Below, piece by piece: positions 56,025 through 64,000 of a stretch of DNA of 64,000 nt. The translations under genes were made by a program, and so were the position numbers. The stretch comes from Pseudomonas sp. GM48. Lineage in GTDB: Bacteria; Pseudomonadota; Gammaproteobacteria; Pseudomonadales; Pseudomonadaceae. The stretch's first letter is position 1. Each line of letters opens with the position of its first letter. The notes under the pieces were generated by a model. That model was not told the DNA's origin and did no database searches. It saw only the letters and a program-made list of their open reading frames with translations. The stretch spans positions 1 to 64,000 of the forward strand of contig NZ_AKJM01000085.1 in assembly GCF_000282335.1 (NCBI RefSeq). Reading direction: 5' to 3'.

Positions 56025-57049
56025 TGCACACTGAAACTACACGTGAAGCTTTGATTAGAATCATAACAGAACAACAAATCGATACAGGAAATGCTAAACT
56101 CAGAATTGGTGTCATTGCGAAGATGGCTGGCATCACTAGGCAGGCATTCCATCGATACTATGGTGATCTCAAACCGTACGTGCTAGGTGAAAAACCTATT
56201 TCCACGTTTTTTGATGATTCATCAGAAGGTATAAACTCTACTCATTTGTTGAATGCCCAGAAAAAAATTGGCGAACTTCAAAGTTCACTTTCTAAAGTAG
56301 AAGCCACGCACAAAAAGGAGTTGCAAGAATTCAAAGATAGCTGCGTAACCTCTCTCATGAAAAGTGACTTGGCTTTGCACGATGCTGACAATGTACGAAA
56401 ACGACACGCACAACAAATCAGCCATAACGAAAAGCTTCGACAAGATCTTAGCACGCTAAAACTGGCGTTACTCCATGAACAATCGCGTGCGGCAACGGCT
56501 GAAGCCGAGTTAAACAACATTCAACTAAACGCCTCTAGAGCCCAACCGACAATTAGAAACTTAATTGTTATCGACGAGTTCGATTTATTTAACAAGAAAA
56601 ACATCATCGAAGATGAATCTACATTTATTCAATTAAAGAATAAATGCGCCGAAAAGACAATCAACAAAATCAATACAATAGTCGATCAAAACACATCGAT
56701 AGTTACATTATATATCGACAGATTCATATCACGATTCGAAAAATTTGCGGATCAATACAACCAGAACGATACCAGCGCTGCTATATTAGTTAGATTTCCG
56801 ATTTTTGACCAATATTTGATTAAAAGCTATCTAGTCCAATTAGATATTCGCGCACGCGTCCAGATCATCCTTCCCGTCTGCGATGTAGAGAGTATTATTA
56901 AAACACAACGAGCTTTTTTTGTAAGAAACGTACCTCATTTTGAACTAAAAAATGCAGATGACTTCGGCCTTCAAGACATATCTCTAAAAAGATGTAGAAC
57001 GATGGGTATAACCGCCGTCTTGTTTAATCAAATTTCGCAGGGAGATTAA
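56024..57049 (+). CDS. HTH plus coiled-coil accessory protein
   Basis: A 341-residue protein. Residues 1-50 look like a TetR/KfrA-type HTH (RIGVIAKMAGITRQAFHRYY). A long coiled coil spans about 78-170 (QKKIGELQSSLSKVEATHKK, then LRQDLSTLKLALLHEQSRAA), and a C-terminal domain of about 170 residues is not recognised (LIVIDEFDLFNKKNI). It starts one base into the previous stop. In Tn554 and GInt operons a DNA-binding accessory protein accompanies the recombinases; this one is larger than the small versions I know. Its role in recombination is inferred from position. Confidence 0.65.
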   Translation: MHTETTREALIRIITEQQIDTGNAKLRIGVIAKMAGITRQAFHRYYGDLKPYVLGEKPISTFFDDSSEGINSTHLLNAQKKIGELQSSLSKVEATHKKELQEFKDSCVTSLMKSDLALHDADNVRKRHAQQISHNEKLRQDLSTLKLALLHEQSRAATAEAELNNIQLNASRAQPTIRNLIVIDEFDLFNKKNIIEDESTFIQLKNKCAEKTINKINTIVDQNTSIVTLYIDRFISRFEKFADQYNQNDTSAAILVRFPIFDQYLIKSYLVQLDIRARVQIILPVCDVESIIKTQRAFFVRNVPHFELKNADDFGLQDISLKRCRTMGITAVLFNQISQGD

Positions 57050-57051
57050 TC

Positions 57052-58335
57052 ATGATAGACATAAACAGGCAGCCCATCTCCTACCTTGATGATGAGACGG
57101 GGATGAAGGTGTCGCACTACATTTTGACCGCTTACACTGATAAAAAAACAACTATACTAAGCCACCCTAATCTTTATCTGTACAGTAACACAAGGTCATC
57201 ACTGAGAACGTCTGATCGGTACTCCCAGATAATTTCATCATTTTATAGATACTTGTCGACACAGATAAGATTTAGCGCATTTAATGTCGCCGAATACCAT
57301 GCGCATGTTTCAAACAAGGATATTATTCGATGGCAAGTTTCAAGATTGGAGAAGCGCCTCCGAGATCAAAACTCGAGCCCATCTACAAAAACTATTATTG
57401 AAGATGCTCGCATTTTACTGCAGCTATTCAGCTGGCTCGAAGAACACGGCTATCCATCTGACGTAAAAATAAATGCAATCCAATCAATTATCAACTTTAA
57501 AAAGGAAAGACTTCTAAATTACATTGAAAGAAAGGCTAAAAAAACCCTTTCAAACAAAGGGATTAGAGTTTTAGACAAAGAAAGTCGACAGAAGAATATT
57601 GTCACGCTGATTTCCAAAGAAGAAATTCACGCACTGGTTAATAATTATCATGACCCTGTATATTCAGCAATATTGAAATTTGCACTTGGCACAGCTATGC
57701 GCCCAATGGAAATCTGTAAGTTCCCTCTCTACGGAGCGGGAGCAAATCAGCATATTGCGCCATTTACTGATATGAAAAAAGTATCGGGAACTGTTGACTA
57801 CACTCTAATCGGAAAAGGAAATAAAACTCGCAAAATTAAGATTAACGTCAAAGACCTCCGTGATCTCCAAAACTCTTACACTGAGAAACTATACAAAGAA
57901 AGGACAAAAAAATATGCTGAACTCTATGGACACCCTTGCCCGTTATCAATCTTGTTTCTCAATGAAAAAGGTGTACCCATTACAGAAAAAATGATTTCTC
58001 AACGGACAAACTACGCAAAGAAAAAAGCCAAGTTGACCTTTCCTGGCTTTCGTGACTCTTCGGTATTTTACTCTACGCGAAAATGGTGGCCGACAAAATT
58101 CCTTATCAACTATCACAAAGGAGATATTTTAACTAAGTCTGCGGACTTTTTATATGCTGCGTGTGCGCAAGCGATAATGGATCAAATGGGACATGACGAC
58201 ATAAGCACAACCTATAAGCACTATATCGACATGGCTCGAGTGATGGTTCATTATCAAGGATGGGCTTATCAGGAGTTTGTCGAACCTGTACAGACGGTCG
58301 CGGAATTTATAGATTCATATCCAGGACATATATGA
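57052..58335 (+). CDS. Tyrosine recombinase 3 (GinD/TnpA-like)
   Basis: A 427-residue recombinase: R217 (GTAMRPMEIC), Y340-x-x-R343 (FYSTRKWW, with Tyr in place of the usual His), H381 (MGHDDIST) and Y391 (KHYIDM, Tyr388 being the alternative). An N-terminal SAM-like core-binding domain lies at about 40-170. A good ribosome site, cagggag, lies before ATG 57052, two bases after the stop of the HTH gene. Last gene of the recombinase operon. Confidence 0.85.
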   Translation: MIDINRQPISYLDDETGMKVSHYILTAYTDKKTTILSHPNLYLYSNTRSSLRTSDRYSQIISSFYRYLSTQIRFSAFNVAEYHAHVSNKDIIRWQVSRLEKRLRDQNSSPSTKTIIEDARILLQLFSWLEEHGYPSDVKINAIQSIINFKKERLLNYIERKAKKTLSNKGIRVLDKESRQKNIVTLISKEEIHALVNNYHDPVYSAILKFALGTAMRPMEICKFPLYGAGANQHIAPFTDMKKVSGTVDYTLIGKGNKTRKIKINVKDLRDLQNSYTEKLYKERTKKYAELYGHPCPLSILFLNEKGVPITEKMISQRTNYAKKKAKLTFPGFRDSSVFYSTRKWWPTKFLINYHKGDILTKSADFLYAACAQAIMDQMGHDDISTTYKHYIDMARVMVHYQGWAYQEFVEPVQTVAEFIDSYPGHI

Positions 58336-58854
58336 TTGGACGGCCATTATGATTGCGGAGCTCGAAATGCATTATTCTATCGACTAATATTGCAAGTAAT
58401 TTTATGAATTCATTTTTAATATTATTGCCGCAGATATACAAGAGCGCCTTAGAAGATAATAGAGACTCACGCTGTGAGTACGGTATTATTTTTAATTCAA
58501 ATTTCCGATATGTAAACACTGGAATCTCGACTTTTCTCTCACAACCCTCGCTCAGGACTTTAAGTCTGGTAGGCGAAGGGATCACAGGATGCGGAAGCAT
58601 CATCGGAGAGCTCGCACAGTTTGATATCGTTGGATCTTTAGTGTCCTTCATCGAGAACAAGACGTTTATCTCCATCTGAGGAATCTAAAACTTAGCCGGG
58701 CCGGTTGGCCGCCCCAGCGAATCCTCCTATACCCGCCAGGCAGATCTATCCGATACGCGTTAAGCGTCAGGCTATGCTGATATGACGCCTCGCTTGTAAA
58801 CATTCACCGGGGCCAGTTTCACCACACCAATTGCCACCACGTCGGGGTAGATGG
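58336..58854. other. Junction between recombinase operon and cargo, no clear gene
   Basis: 519 bp. Two weak overlapping frames exist (58353-58679 plus, TTG start; 58307-58675 minus), both without ribosome sites or recognised similarity. From about 58690 the composition becomes GC-richer and the stretch before 58855 should carry the promoter of the nuclease-helicase operon. The base-composition shift suggests a module boundary here. Confidence 0.5.
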
Positions 58855-58884
58855 ATGGAGAGAGAAGCCTACCGCAAAAGCTTA
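58855..58884 (+). pseudogene. Original 5' end of the nuclease gene (codons 1-10)
   Basis: ATG at 58855 with gggg 7 bases upstream reads MEREAYRKSL up to the left copy of the target duplication. Joining 58884 to 60934 restores one open frame of 342 codons (…YRKSLLWLLANIAM…). This shows where the gene began before the IS66 insertion. Confidence 0.85.
58877..58884. repeat. IS66 target-site duplication, left copy
   Basis: AAAGCTTA, identical to 60926-60933. Eight bases is the duplication length of the IS66 family. Confidence 0.95.
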
Positions 58885-58969
58885 GTAACCGCTCCATGAA
58901 CTACACATTCAAAGCTGCCAAGTGATCCCGGATGCTGTGCTCCCGATTTCGTTCAGGAGCCCGTCCGCC

Positions 58970-59329
58970 ATGATGCGACCCGATGCAAAAGTCGAAAAAG
59001 TGTATCTGTACCCCAAACCTGTCGACTTCCGAAAATCCATCGACGGCCTGGCTGCGCTGGTCGAGTTGGACATTAAGGTCGCAGTTTTTGACCCCGTGCT
59101 TTTCGTCTTCCTCAACAAGCCCCGCAATCGAGTGAAGATTTTATATTGGGAGCGCAATGGCTTCTGCCTATGGCTCAAACGGCTGGAGTCCGAGCGATTC
59201 AAAACATCGCCCGATGTCACCGACGAGGCAATTGTCTTGACCGTCCAGGAACTCAACTGGATGCTCGACGGTTTTGACCTCTGGCGTAACCGTCCCCATC
59301 AGGTTTTGACGCCACGATTCGTGGCCTGA
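58970..59329 (+). CDS. tnpB: IS66 TnpB accessory protein
   Basis: A 119-residue IS66 Orf2-like protein: KVYLYPKPVDFRKSIDGLAA (residues 10-29), then VFLNKPRNRVKILYWERNGF and LWLKRLESERF, the family's conserved core. ATG 58970 follows caggag; a second ATG comes directly after. Required for transposition together with TnpC. It lies 18 bases before tnpC. Confidence 0.93.
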   Translation: MMRPDAKVEKVYLYPKPVDFRKSIDGLAALVELDIKVAVFDPVLFVFLNKPRNRVKILYWERNGFCLWLKRLESERFKTSPDVTDEAIVLTVQELNWMLDGFDLWRNRPHQVLTPRFVA

Positions 59330-59347
59330 TTCGGTATAATCCAGGGC

Positions 59348-60880
59348 ATGATATCGATGCCCAAAGACCTTCCTGACGACCCCGCGCTGCTCAAGCAATT
59401 GCTAGAGCAGATGCTGATTGAGCGCGAGTCTAACAAGGGCCGCATCGTTCATCTTGAAGAAGAAAACGCGCTGCTGCGCCAGCGCCTGTTCGGACGTAAG
59501 TCCGAGCAGACAGCCGATCTGGCAACGCCTCAGCTAGCCCTTTTCAACGAGGCGGAAAGCATCGCCGAGCCTGTCGACGAAGACGTTGAAGAAGAGGTTG
59601 TCGCTCCGGCCAAGCCTCGCGGCAAACGCAAGCCGCTGCCTGCCGACCTGCCACGTATCGAAGTCATCCACGAACTTCCCGAGCATGAACTGACGTGTGC
59701 CTGCGGCTGCCGCAAACACGCCATTGGCGAGGAAGTCAGCGAGCAGCTTGAAATCGTGCCGATGCAGATCCGTGTGATCAAGCACGTTCGTAAAGTTTAC
59801 GGTTGCCGCGACTGCGAGACGGCACCGGTCACTGCGGACAAGCCGGCTCAACTGATTGAAAAAAGCATGGCCAGCCCAAGTGTTCTGGCGATGCTGCTGA
59901 CCACCAAGTACGTGGACGGTTTGCCGCTTCACCGCTTTGAAAAAGTACTAAGCCGCCATGGCATCGATATTCCACGTCAGACCCTGGCTCGCTGGGTTAT
60001 CCAGTGCGGTGAGCACTTTCAGCCGCTGCTGAATTTAATGCGCGACAGCCTCTTGGCCAGTCGGGTCATCCACTGCGATGAAACACGCGTGCAGGTGTTG
60101 AAAGAGCCTGATCGGGAGCCAAGCAGTCAGTCCTGGATGTGGGTGCAAACCGGCGGCGCGCCAGACAAACCAGTGATCCTTTTTGACTACTCCACCAGCC
60201 GCTCGCAGGAGGTACCGACGCGCCTGCTCGATGGCTACTGCGGCTATCTCATGACCGATGATTACGCCGGTTACAACGCGCTCGGCGCGCAGGACGGAGT
60301 CGAGCGTTTAGGGTGCTGGGCCCATGCACGCCGTAAGTTTGTTGAAGCGCAAAAAGTGCAACCTAAAGGAAAGACAGGTCGTGCGGATATCGCGTTGAAG
60401 CTGATCAGCAAGCTATACGGCATCGAGATCGCCTACAAAGAGAGTAGCGATGAGGGTCGGAAAAAAGGACGTCAGGATTTAAGTCTCAAGGTGATAAGTG
60501 AGCTGAAGGCCTGGGTGGAGAAAACGCTCCCATACATGACCACGCAGAATGCACTTGGCAAGGCTGTTACCTACCTGGCAAACAACTGGAGCAAACTGGA
60601 ACGGTACGTCGAGCAAGGCTACCTGCCCATCGACAACAACACCGCCGAGCGTGCGATCCGGCCCTTCGTCATCGGAAGGAAGAACTGGTTGTTCAGCGAT
60701 ACGCCCAAAGGCGCGACGGCGAGTGCTCAACTCTACAGCCTGGTCGAGACCGCCAAAGCCAACGGCCAAGAGCCTTATGCGTGGCTGCGCCACGCACTGG
60801 AGCGCCTGCCACAGGCATCCTCGGTCGAAGATTACGAAGCCCTGTTGCCGTGGAACTGCAAGCCTCGACCCCACAGCTAA
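59348..60880 (+). CDS. tnpC: IS66 transposase TnpC (DDE)
   Basis: A 510-residue transposase. A leucine-zipper-like coil at about 15-50 ([19 protein letters not shown]) is followed by a zinc-finger region (CACGCRKH ... CRDCETAP) and a DDE core: D in [10 protein letters not shown] in [10 protein letters not shown] in [20 protein letters not shown]. The C-terminal helix-turn region [13 protein letters not shown] is standard. The length is normal and there is no frameshift. Confidence 0.95.
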   Translation: MISMPKDLPDDPALLKQLLEQMLIERESNKGRIVHLEEENALLRQRLFGRKSEQTADLATPQLALFNEAESIAEPVDEDVEEEVVAPAKPRGKRKPLPADLPRIEVIHELPEHELTCACGCRKHAIGEEVSEQLEIVPMQIRVIKHVRKVYGCRDCETAPVTADKPAQLIEKSMASPSVLAMLLTTKYVDGLPLHRFEKVLSRHGIDIPRQTLARWVIQCGEHFQPLLNLMRDSLLASRVIHCDETRVQVLKEPDREPSSQSWMWVQTGGAPDKPVILFDYSTSRSQEVPTRLLDGYCGYLMTDDYAGYNALGAQDGVERLGCWAHARRKFVEAQKVQPKGKTGRADIALKLISKLYGIEIAYKESSDEGRKKGRQDLSLKVISELKAWVEKTLPYMTTQNALGKAVTYLANNWSKLERYVEQGYLPIDNNTAERAIRPFVIGRKNWLFSDTPKGATASAQLYSLVETAKANGQEPYAWLRHALERLPQASSVEDYEALLPWNCKPRPHS

Positions 60881-60912
60881 ACGCGCCGCCCACTTTTGAC
60901 TAGGTGGGGTTT

Positions 60913-61932
60913 ATGGAGCGCTTACAAAGCTTACTCTGGTTGCTGGCAAACATTGCCATGACTGGTTCGCGTGACCGTGCGCAGACGCTTGATCTCCTCT
61001 GCCAAGCATGCGCGGGTATTCACCGACTAGAGCCCACGCTCCCCGTCCTGACTGCTGATCGGCTCGAAGCAAGCCTTCAGGTACCCGTAGAAGAGTGGCT
61101 GCCCGATACCATTCGTGGTGAGTTAACGGGCGCCCTCCTTGTCTCGTCCGTAGTGCCCAGCCGCATCTGCAGGGAGATGCACCTGGAGTACGAGGCACGT
61201 GAGCAGATGGATCGCACTCAAGCTCTTATCCTTAGGATCAGAGATTTCTGCAAAGTGCTGCCGGATGGTCAGACGCTGTATAGAACTTTCCGACGTTTCC
61301 TGATCCAAAGCCCAACGACCCAGCGACGCCCTGCGAGACTTATCTTCCAGCCGCTGGATGTGTCTCTGGACGACATGTATAGAGCACCCAAAAGACATGA
61401 ACTCCTAGGGACATACCTGTACTTGTGCCCCTGCTGCGGCTGGGCAATGAATGTCACCCAGCCCGAAGTAGCTTGCACATCGCAGTGGTGCGAGCAAGCT
61501 GGCAGTTTATTTGATCGTCAGCATGATCAAGTGGTGCGACGCAGTAACGGCGCCGTGCTTGCGGGCGTTGCTGCTGAAGACATCCTAGTGCTTCAGGATA
61601 CATTCTGGAAATTCACCCTGCTGCCTGGGTTGCTGGAGCTCCAACTCGCGGAGGGCCTCCAGAATCTAGGCTTCACCCCCGTCCTATGGCCTGACTTTGA
61701 TGAGTCAGACGTCAGGATCGAGCTCGACGGGGAGTATCTAGACTTGGATGCCAAGGTTTGGCGGTACCCCGACGTGCTCGCATCCCACCTGAGTGCGCTG
61801 CCTCGATCAAAGTTGCGATGGATTGTCATCCCGGATTATCAGGCTACCTCCTTGCCCTTCCTACGGGAGAAGACAGGACTGCAGATTCACACCTATTCCA
61901 GTTGCCTGAAGGAGCTGAAAAAACGTGCATGA
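60913..61932 (+). CDS. Zn-finger PD-(D/E)xK nuclease, probable pPIWI-RE REase
   Basis: 339 residues from an ATG lying in the IS66 right end; the original gene had 342. N-terminal half helical. A zinc-finger-like region CPCCGWAM ... CTSQWCEQ lies at about residues 174-198. The C-terminal nuclease has E in GLLELQLAEGL, the strand WPDFDESDVRIEL, and D277-L-D279-A-K281 (the D/ExK motif), followed by a strand LRWIVIPDYQ. This arrangement matches the REase that accompanies pPIWI-RE proteins. MERLQSLL replaces the original MEREAYRKSLL. The gene overlaps the helicase gene by 8 bases. Confidence 0.7.
   Translation: MERLQSLLWLLANIAMTGSRDRAQTLDLLCQACAGIHRLEPTLPVLTADRLEASLQVPVEEWLPDTIRGELTGALLVSSVVPSRICREMHLEYEAREQMDRTQALILRIRDFCKVLPDGQTLYRTFRRFLIQSPTTQRRPARLIFQPLDVSLDDMYRAPKRHELLGTYLYLCPCCGWAMNVTQPEVACTSQWCEQAGSLFDRQHDQVVRRSNGAVLAGVAAEDILVLQDTFWKFTLLPGLLELQLAEGLQNLGFTPVLWPDFDESDVRIELDGEYLDLDAKVWRYPDVLASHLSALPRSKLRWIVIPDYQATSLPFLREKTGLQIHTYSSCLKELKKRA
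60926..60933. repeat. IS66 target-site duplication, right copy
   Basis: AAAGCTTA, directly after the element's ...gcgcttac end. Confidence 0.95.
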
Positions 61933-64000
61933 GACTGCGGAGATAAGTTGCGTGCTCTTCCTGGCGCTCGCCGCAAAGTATGTGAGCGCGAGCCCTGTCA
62001 TCGCTGATGCAGCTGCATTGGCGGCCGGCCAAGTGATCCACTGGGCCGGCTTGAAAGCACTGACTCGCAAGGAACTCACGACACTGGGGGTAGCCCTACG
62101 CTACATTCATCCGCAATTGACCGAGCCGCGAGAGTTTCTAAGTGCTGCCCAAAGCCTGCTGCTGCGGGACGGCGCCCTGTTTGAACTGACGACGGATGAA
62201 CCGCTGATCCAGTTGAGCTATCGACATCAGTATCGACTCGTGAGCGTCGTAGAAATAGACGACCTCATTCAGGAATACCTGGCTCGCCTATGCGCTTTTA
62301 CACAACCAGAGCGTAAGCGCATTCCTGCCAAAGGTGCGTTCACGTTGGGGGCAAAGGTCGAAGGCAACTACAAGCTGTTTGAGATCCTTGAGGAGGATCG
62401 AGCAGCGCTCCCGCCACAGGGGCAGACCATGCCTATCCCAAATGTGCCACCCCTTGCTCGCGCGAGCTGGAACATTCAGGCCCTGCACACGCTAGCTGAA
62501 CAGCTGGATGCAGCGTCGTCGGTGCACAACAGTCACCTAAAAAGCTTACGCAACATCATCTGCAAAGAAGTCGACGTGCAAGCCGATGCTGGGAATTTCT
62601 ATCGCGTCAACGCCCCTACAGGCTCGGGCAAAACAGTTTTAATGGTCATGATGGCCGTGGACGCTGCACGCCGAGGTGAGCAAGTGGCAATCGGCGTACC
62701 GGGCCTGCTTGAAGTTGAGGCAATGACCGCTGAGATCCGACGAAGTCTGGACATCGTGGCACCCACGCTCACCGTTGCCCCACTGCACGCTGAGAGTCGC
62801 ATGGCGGAAATGGCAACAAGGCAATTTGGCGAGAACAATTTGGCGGATCCTTACCGATACGTCTGCTTGTTGAGCGCCTACGCATCTGACGGACAGCCTG
62901 TAGCTCGCGGTAGCGAGCCCTGCTTTCGTACGCGGCTGGTAGAAAACCAGGGGGCCGGCGCCGAGCGCTCCTCCAAAATAGATCACTGCCCATTTCTTTT
63001 TAAGTGCGGGAAAACGGCGATGCTGGCTGGCGCGCTGCAGGCCACCATTGTGGTGGTCAACCACGACGCTTTGCTGAGTGCATCGACGAACATCCCGTTG
63101 GAAGACGGCAATCGAATCCGAGGGCGTCGTAGCTACCAGGAGTTACTGCTGCGCACCCGATCAATTTTCCTGGTCGACGAGATCGATGGGCTACTGAGTC
63201 GTGCCATCCAAAGCTGCACTACTGAGCTGGAACTCGGATCAAAACTGCAGAGCACTGCCCTGGCCCGTCTGCATTCCGACGTCCGTCAGCGCTCCGAGGT
63301 TGCAGGCATCAAGAGCACAAAATTGAATAACATCAAGTGGGCGCTCACGTTCACAGCCCAGACACCTGATGAGATTCTGGATCTTCACGCGGAGAAACAT
63401 TTTCAGTGGCCTCGTCATGGCATGAGGTGGCCGCAGTCTGAAGATTCCAGTCTTCAGGCCGCGCTTAAGGTGGACGGTGGCGAGTTGCGATCCCTTTACC
63501 AACTCAATGATCGGTCACTTCCACAACATCTCCATGCCTTGCAGGACAATTTGAGTCACTGGAGCATCAAGACCGGGCTGCAATCGCCAGAAGATGTGCT
63601 CCGACAACTCACCAATATACTGCACGCGTTGCTTACCGCTGACCGACTGAAAACGGGCACCATAATCACGGCGGAACTCAAGGGCGCGCTGGTTCTGCGT
63701 GGCGCCTTGACGCTCATACAGAGCCAAGTTCGTTTGCTTCACCGACACATTCAGGAGCTGATCTGGGCCGACATCCCATACGCTCGCGAGGTACAGAATG
63801 CGCTTGAAGGGCATCCACCCATTTCTCTCAATCGAAACGGCCCGTTGCAACAGCCTGTCTGCGGCTTTAAACATAAGATAGGGGAGCGTGGCGGATCGAC
63901 ACTCCATATCGAAACACTGAAGGGAGACCCGCATGCAACATTGCAGCTTCTTCCCAGCCTCACCTCTCTAGCATTCGCGGGCCATGAGCGGATCTTCATT
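61925..64000 (+). CDS. DinG/XPD-like helicase, partial (pPIWI-RE island type)
   Basis: Open from GTG 61925 to the window edge (692 codons, no stop), so the gene is cut. An N-terminal domain of about 200 residues is of unknown type (perhaps the domain called Z in pPIWI-RE islands). Walker A is APTGSGKT at 230-237. Four cysteines lie between the helicase boxes (C314, C333, C355, C361, with HCPFLFKC), as in iron-sulfur helicases of the XPD/DinG group. VVVNHDALLS is followed by Walker B DEID at 418-421. The start overlaps the nuclease stop by 8 bases and aggag lies about 10 bases upstream. Likely the ATP-driven unwinding subunit of the defence system. Confidence 0.7.
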   Translation, partial: MHETAEISCVLFLALAAKYVSASPVIADAAALAAGQVIHWAGLKALTRKELTTLGVALRYIHPQLTEPREFLSAAQSLLLRDGALFELTTDEPLIQLSYRHQYRLVSVVEIDDLIQEYLARLCAFTQPERKRIPAKGAFTLGAKVEGNYKLFEILEEDRAALPPQGQTMPIPNVPPLARASWNIQALHTLAEQLDAASSVHNSHLKSLRNIICKEVDVQADAGNFYRVNAPTGSGKTVLMVMMAVDAARRGEQVAIGVPGLLEVEAMTAEIRRSLDIVAPTLTVAPLHAESRMAEMATRQFGENNLADPYRYVCLLSAYASDGQPVARGSEPCFRTRLVENQGAGAERSSKIDHCPFLFKCGKTAMLAGALQATIVVVNHDALLSASTNIPLEDGNRIRGRRSYQELLLRTRSIFLVDEIDGLLSRAIQSCTTELELGSKLQSTALARLHSDVRQRSEVAGIKSTKLNNIKWALTFTAQTPDEILDLHAEKHFQWPRHGMRWPQSEDSSLQAALKVDGGELRSLYQLNDRSLPQHLHALQDNLSHWSIKTGLQSPEDVLRQLTNILHALLTADRLKTGTIITAELKGALVLRGALTLIQSQVRLLHRHIQELIWADIPYAREVQNALEGHPPISLNRNGPLQQPVCGFKHKIGERGGSTLHIETLKGDPHATLQLLPSLTSLAFAGHERIFI

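Larger units (their letters stand above)
58885..60925. mobile_element. IS66-family insertion sequence, 2,041 bp, tnpB-tnpC only
   Basis: Left end gtaaccgctccatgaac and right end ggtttatggagcgcttac are imperfect inverted repeats. The element is flanked by perfect 8-bp duplications AAAGCTTA. It encodes TnpB and the DDE transposase TnpC, both intact. The 85 bases before tnpB leave no room for the small tnpA gene of classic IS66. Undamaged ends, duplications and genes indicate a recent insertion. Confidence 0.93.
51476..64000. mobile_element. Integrated genomic island, left part (GInt/Tn554-like)
   Basis: Starts at the abrupt break in the yccA-type gene and runs past the window end. Left module (51.5-58.3 kb): AT-rich four-gene operon with three tyrosine recombinases. 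Cargo (58.3 kb onward): nuclease-helicase operon interrupted by an IS66 element, with a base composition closer to the chromosome. The structure agrees with GInt islands, which have a recombinase operon at one end followed by cargo. The right end is not seen. Confidence 0.8.

Noticed and set aside
58307..58679. Overlapping 122- and 108-codon frames after the third recombinase
   Set aside because: Both lack ribosome sites, they overlap each other antisense, and neither resembles a known family.
1..64000. CRISPR array
   Set aside because: The only repeated units are dispersed palindromes with hundreds to thousands of bases between them; there are no regularly spaced short repeats and no cas genes.

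Overview
The window is a chromosomal segment of a Pseudomonas, most likely of the P. fluorescens group. The gene content (sulfite reductase CysI with a DUF934 partner, a lexA2-imuA-imuB-dnaE2 mutagenesis cassette, a sphingosine-response locus, several ABC operons) and the many copies of the palindromic 'gtgggagcgggcttgctcgcgaa' type REP element between genes are typical of that group. From 1 to about 51.4 kb the DNA has the high-GC composition and compact operons of core Pseudomonas chromosome.

Layout of the core part. 0-4.1 kb: a DUF2970 protein, an orphan sugar-type binding protein, a 37-residue membrane peptide, cysI and its DUF934 partner. 4.1-16.9 kb: a large DUF6543/leucine-rich-repeat protein, protease SohB, a histidine phosphatase, an SCP2 protein, a LysR regulator, a sterol desaturase-SRPBCC fusion coupled to an SMP-30-like lactonase, and a hybrid sensor kinase. 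17.1-25.3 kb: a GntR-FCD regulator divergent from a polyamine-type ABC transporter, two amidohydrolases and a flavin reductase, apparently one uptake-and-degradation operon. 25.5-31.2 kb: the SOS mutagenesis cassette, with a LexA2-type operator over the lexA2 start. 31.4-38.8 kb: a GntR-UTRA regulator, AprA-like flavoprotein, ferredoxin, sulfonate/nitrate-type ABC transporter, HEAT-repeat protein and DUF971 protein. 39-41 kb: a Gfo/Idh/MocA oxidoreductase and a DyP peroxidase. 41.1-46.5 kb: sphR, sphA and sphBCD. 46.8-51.4 kb: a GapN-like dehydrogenase, FUSC protein, DMT transporter, Lrp regulator and YceK-like lipoprotein.

At 51,416-51,475 only the last 19 codons of a Bax-inhibitor/YccA-type gene remain. 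The sequence then changes abruptly to AT-rich DNA. This is the left end of an integrated island. It starts with a four-gene operon of three large tyrosine recombinases and one HTH/coiled-coil protein, resembling the GInt / Tn554 type of recombinase operon. The island runs off the right edge of the window.

The cargo seen so far is a two-gene operon: a zinc-finger plus PD-(D/E)xK nuclease, and a DinG/XPD-like helicase with four cysteines between its Walker boxes, truncated at 64,000. This pair matches the REase and helicase components of the pPIWI-RE (prokaryotic Argonaute/PIWI-like) defence islands, so the PIWI gene is predicted just beyond the window. An intact 2,041-bp IS66-family element (58,885-60,925, 8-bp target duplication AAAGCTTA, no tnpA) sits in codon 10 of the nuclease gene. 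Its right end supplies a new in-frame ATG, so the nuclease may still be made with only its first residues replaced.
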